DNA of 64,000 bases. Origin: CAYZPW01 sp964480475 (GTDB lineage: Bacteria; B130-G9). The stretch spans positions 1 to 64,000 of the forward strand of contig CAYZPW010000001.1 of NCBI GenBank assembly GCA_964480475.1, given 5' to 3'. The position numbers were made by a program, and so were the translations under genes. Below the pieces are notes generated by a model. It was given only the letters and a program-made list of their open reading frames with translations, was not told the DNA's origin and did not search any database. Positions 61,107-64,000 of this stretch are shown here, piece after piece (within the stretch, counting starts at the first letter, position 1; every line of letters starts with the position of its first letter).

Positions 61107-63314
61107 TCAAAAGGTCTGCGACGCTGTCCTGACAACCTCCGTGCATCTGGGCCGGTGTGGCTTCATGAAAAACCATTGCGAGTGTATCCGATCATGGAAC
61201 TCGAGACTCCCCGGCTCGGCCAGCCCAGCAATGAACTCAAATTCTGTATCTCGTGTTACGTTGGCCAAAGCTGGAACTTCCCGGACCTTCAGCTCAATCA
61301 GGGAGATATGTACCCGGCCCCTGTCGAGCTCAAGACGTGTTGGGTTGTAGGGGCTGAGCTCGCCTTCAGGCAACCAGGACACTCGTCCTGTGTCGTCTCT
61401 AAGCGCCGCAATGAGGTCACACTGGGTATCGTCTTTGTCTGCGATCACCAGCACCTTGCAGATAATATCGTCGTCCCGTGTATAGGTTCTTTTGCACATG
61501 GCATTGTTGTGCGGTGAGGGCAGGTTCACTGCGACCATGGGGAAGAGTCCTACCTCCTCAGGTCTAACCTTCCGGCCAAGATTGAACCAGATGGGGAAGA
61601 GCGTCTCTCTGAAGTCATACGATATCCCTCTACTCTCAAGATACCGCGTAAGCACTTGCCTCATGCTGCACCGCATGAAGGCGAATGCAGGCGCCTTGGC
61701 CCGTCCTACTTCTTCCGTCAGCTCTCGGATGCGATCACCCTTAGAAGGGCCCACATCGGCCGCGCACACGGTCTGCCTATCAGTTACGAATGTCGTTAGC
61801 GTTGAGCACCAGTAGCTGGAGGAGACATGATGTATCCCAAACTCCTCAAGCATACTAACAAAACCCCTGTAGCGGTCGCTTATATATCTGGTCTCACACG
61901 CATACAGATGACTGGACACAACATTCACCGTTAGCACCAGGACCGCGATCGCTACAGCAATTGGCTTTGACCGTCGGAACAGTGCGGCAATTCCAAGACC
62001 GAACAGGAATGCTATCGATATATAAGCCACGTCGATATAACGGTGAGCAAGAGCCAATCTATCTGGTGTCATTAGCACGAGGACGAATGGAACCAGCAGG
62101 AGAAGCACAATGAAAACCAGAATGAACTTGTCTGCAATGGACGCGTCCGCTCGCCTGGCGCGTATGATGAGGTGACGGATAAGCCATGCGCATCCTACGA
62201 TGAACAGCACGCCGAGCACTGCCGCCAGAAGCGGATTGAGCGGCCTTTCTGCGACGCGAAAACGCGCGCCCAGCATTATTGGGAGAGTGAAGCGGGAGAT
62301 ACCAGACATTCTTGCAGTTATGCCAGCGGTGATGCCGGAATCACGAGCAAAGGTCTGGTCAACCACTGAAGACAAGTGCCCGAATCCTGTTCCCAACTCG
62401 TAGAGAATCGCTGGGAGGTAACCCAGGGCAAAACCTCCCGCAAAGAGTCCGAGAAGACGTAATCGAATTAGATTGCGCCGGAAAATGAGAAAGAATGCCA
62501 ATATCGCAAGAATGATGAGGATGGCAAAGCTCCGGATGTAGATGGAGAAGCCTGCCACAGCTCCCAGGGCAGAGATAAGATAGGGTCGCGGTGCCGGTCT
62601 TTGAGCGATGAGAAAAGCAAGCCAAAGCATGACGACGGAGAGCAACAGGGTCTCTGAGATCGCGCAGCCGGCGGATAGGATGCTCTCTGTCAGAGCAAAA
62701 GGAGATACCGCAAGATAGAGCCCCGAGACCACCGCGACGGCCCTTCCTACAAGCCTCAGGACTAACAGGTAGAAGATTATCTCGAATGCCGCATAAACGG
62801 ACCAGTTCACGGCCATCAATGCTGTTGCGCTCATCCAGCCCACGGGCAGAAGCGCTAGGAGGTGGGGCAGAAGAGTCCCGAGGTAAGATTGACCATAGTA
62901 GAATATGGGGGCTGGTTTCCCCGCGCCGATGTCCTGTGCCATGAGACCTATCATCGCGTCATCTGCGGTGAATATCGAATATGGACGCATCAGAAAAGAA
63001 AGACGGCAGAGGAGTGAGGCCGCCAATAGCAAAGAAATGGTTGCGAAGTCGGATTTGTTCCAGGCTTGCTGTTTTATTATATGTTTGCGCCCCGAGCCGC
63101 TCATCGAGACGGCCACTACGGCGCAGATGGCGATAATCCCAAAGAGCCACAGACGTGCCATACCGACCGCGCCCTTCAGCGGCTCAAGAGGCGGCAATCC
63201 GGCGGATTCGTGAAACCAATCATAGATTAGCAGGCAGTAAGCGGCAATCATGACGCCTACAGCCACTGCTACGATTCTTCTGTATGTCCCTCGACAACTT
63301 GGAGCTTCAGTCAT
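61107..63314 (-). CDS. Polytopic membrane glycosyltransferase (GT39/PMT-like)
   Basis: A 735-residue inner-membrane protein with about 12 transmembrane helices in the first 480 residues and a soluble C-terminal domain (about 490-735). The first periplasmic loop carries acidic residues in TADDAMIGLMAQDIGAG and then FYYGQSYLGTLLPHLLALLPVG, the pattern of lipid-sugar-dependent mannosyl- and arabinosyltransferases. The soluble domain is beta-rich with CSTLTTF and NNAMCKRTYTRDDD in it and has no known family I can name. It probably moves a sugar from a polyprenyl carrier to a periplasmic acceptor. The 200 bases before mtaB's end contain the hairpin GGCGGCT-CCT-AGCCGCC (about 60966-60982). Confidence 0.8.
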   Translation of the reverse strand: MTEAPSCRGTYRRIVAVAVGVMIAAYCLLIYDWFHESAGLPPLEPLKGAVGMARLWLFGIIAICAVVAVSMSGSGRKHIIKQQAWNKSDFATISLLLAASLLCRLSFLMRPYSIFTADDAMIGLMAQDIGAGKPAPIFYYGQSYLGTLLPHLLALLPVGWMSATALMAVNWSVYAAFEIIFYLLVLRLVGRAVAVVSGLYLAVSPFALTESILSAGCAISETLLLSVVMLWLAFLIAQRPAPRPYLISALGAVAGFSIYIRSFAILIILAILAFFLIFRRNLIRLRLLGLFAGGFALGYLPAILYELGTGFGHLSSVVDQTFARDSGITAGITARMSGISRFTLPIMLGARFRVAERPLNPLLAAVLGVLFIVGCAWLIRHLIIRARRADASIADKFILVFIVLLLLVPFVLVLMTPDRLALAHRYIDVAYISIAFLFGLGIAALFRRSKPIAVAIAVLVLTVNVVSSHLYACETRYISDRYRGFVSMLEEFGIHHVSSSYWCSTLTTFVTDRQTVCAADVGPSKGDRIRELTEEVGRAKAPAFAFMRCSMRQVLTRYLESRGISYDFRETLFPIWFNLGRKVRPEEVGLFPMVAVNLPSPHNNAMCKRTYTRDDDIICKVLVIADKDDTQCDLIAALRDDTGRVSWLPEGELSPYNPTRLELDRGRVHISLIELKVREVPALANVTRDTEFEFIAGLAEPGSLEFHDRIHSQWFFMKPHRPRCTEVVRTASQTF

Positions 63315-63845
63315 CTTGGAAAAGCATCAGCCCTTTCGCCCTCGGTCGCCGTGCCCTCACTCACCCTCGTATTCAGGGTATTTCCCGTGTACTGGCCGCG
63401 ATTCCTTATCAGAGGACTTTGGCCCATTTCCTCTCTCGAACTGCGCTGATCTGGAGTCATAAGACTCTTTTCCTGCAAAATTATTGATATGGCTCTGAAT
63501 TCACTCCATGCCCTTTGCCAAAAGACAAGAAGTGGGCGCGCAATGTCAAGTTGCTTCTTCCGACCGACCGCAATATCATGCAAAATGAACGTGGGACCTT
63601 GCTCCGTCCTCGCTGCCGAATCTCAAGCGGGGTGTTGCGGCATTGTGCAATGGCGACTTCCTCGAGCGCAGCCATCAGGAGACCTGCTCTACATAACGAG
63701 ATACACTTCATGGTGTCTCACCACACCAAGGCGTCGGTTCTCCCATGAAACTATTGACGCAACTGGTGTGTTTGCACTACAGGGCTATGTAAGTAGCTAC
63801 GGCTGCGAGCAGTGATTGCGGGCGGAATGCTATTGAGGTGATCTG
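63315..63845. other. Intergenic region without a clear gene
   Basis: About 530 bases between divergent genes. Several short open frames overlap here on both strands, but none has an SD, codon pattern or conserved motif that I trust. It should hold the promoters for the glycosyltransferase (minus) and the signal peptidase (plus). I see no repeat. Confidence 0.4.
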
Positions 63846-64000
63846 TTGAGGAAGAAGAGAACTAGCGCGGAACAGAAAGACGGGTTCATGGGCCCGGTCG
63901 CACAGCGGCTGGTTGAATACGTGGAGGTCGCGGCGATTGCGATACTTCTGGCGTTCTTTCTGAGGACTTTCGTTGTGCAGGCGTTCATGATACCGACCGG
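63846..64000 (+). CDS. lepB: Signal peptidase I, N-terminal fragment
   Basis: Partial: the gene runs past the window end. From a TTG start at 63846, with GAGGTGAT (63835-63842) as SD, the first 51 residues are a basic N-terminus, then one transmembrane helix (VEYVEVAAIAILLAFFLRTF) and VVQAFMIPTG, which leads into the catalytic Ser motif PTGSM of type I signal peptidases; the Ser itself lies beyond the window. It removes signal peptides from exported proteins in the periplasm. Confidence 0.88.
   Translation, partial: MRKKRTSAEQKDGFMGPVAQRLVEYVEVAAIAILLAFFLRTFVVQAFMIPT

Noticed and set aside
63489..63815. Possible 108-residue protein before lepB
   Set aside because: Sequence is Ser/Arg/Cys-rich without hydrophobic core pattern, with no SD; other frames overlap it equally well.
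1..64000. tRNA, rRNA or CRISPR sequences
   Set aside because: I looked for CCA-type acceptor stems with TTCRA loops, rRNA cores and regular direct repeats with spacers and found none; a covariance-model scan would be decisive.

Overview
The window looks like one stretch of chromosome from an uncultured diderm bacterium of moderately high GC content. Flagellar P-ring and L-ring genes, a secretin, lipoproteins and MurA all argue for an outer membrane and peptidoglycan. I cannot name the phylum from sequence alone. GTG and TTG starts are common, and short dispersed repeats are scattered through intergenic DNA and, unusually, inside some genes. I saw no rRNA, tRNA, CRISPR array or complete insertion sequence.

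Region 1 (about 0.2-16.2 kb, plus strand) is a type IV pilus-like machine. A sigma-54 activator and a degenerate receiver protein come first. Then follow a candidate sigma-54 promoter with two upstream palindromes, a major pilin-like protein closed by an intrinsic terminator, a platform protein, an assembly ATPase, two minor pilin-like proteins, two paralogous large pilin-like proteins ending in SWWE, a PilT-like ATPase, a fused PilM-PilN-TPR protein, a PilO/PilP-like protein and a short secretin. The pilins lack a normal prepilin leader and the FTLIE-type motif, and no prepilin peptidase is present. This is the best candidate for an undescribed variant system.

Region 2 (16.2-30.1 kb) is mixed accessory DNA. 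It holds a frameshifted gene, DUF4870 and DUF3795 proteins, a lipoprotein esterase, a dehydrogenase remnant, a ZIP metal transporter, a Dps-like ferritin, two unknown proteins, a GT4 glycosyltransferase overlapping a PAS histidine kinase, and a rare fusion of a GT2 glycosyltransferase to a radical SAM enzyme.

Region 3 (30.7-40.2 kb, minus strand) is a flagellar operon in the order flgF, G, A, H, I, J, M, N, K, L. It starts from a sigma-54-type promoter like the one before the pilus operon, so one activator may serve both motility organelles. Region 4 (40.5-47.2 kb, plus strand) carries a DUF1015 protein, a small membrane protein, a FapA/DUF342 protein, a PilZ protein, a large TPR lipoprotein and MurA.

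Region 5 (47.4-59 kb, minus strand) has an EcfT-like membrane protein, a 1778-residue secreted protein with fibronectin III-like repeats, an island of toxin-antitoxin-like genes (DUF433/DUF5615, HicB/HicA, an orphan HicB, YgiT/DUF4258) with a shortened methyltransferase, an RlpA-like lipoprotein and a B12-binding radical SAM enzyme. Region 6 (59-64 kb) has the tRNA methylthiotransferase MtaB, a polytopic glycosyltransferase and the start of signal peptidase I, cut by the window end.
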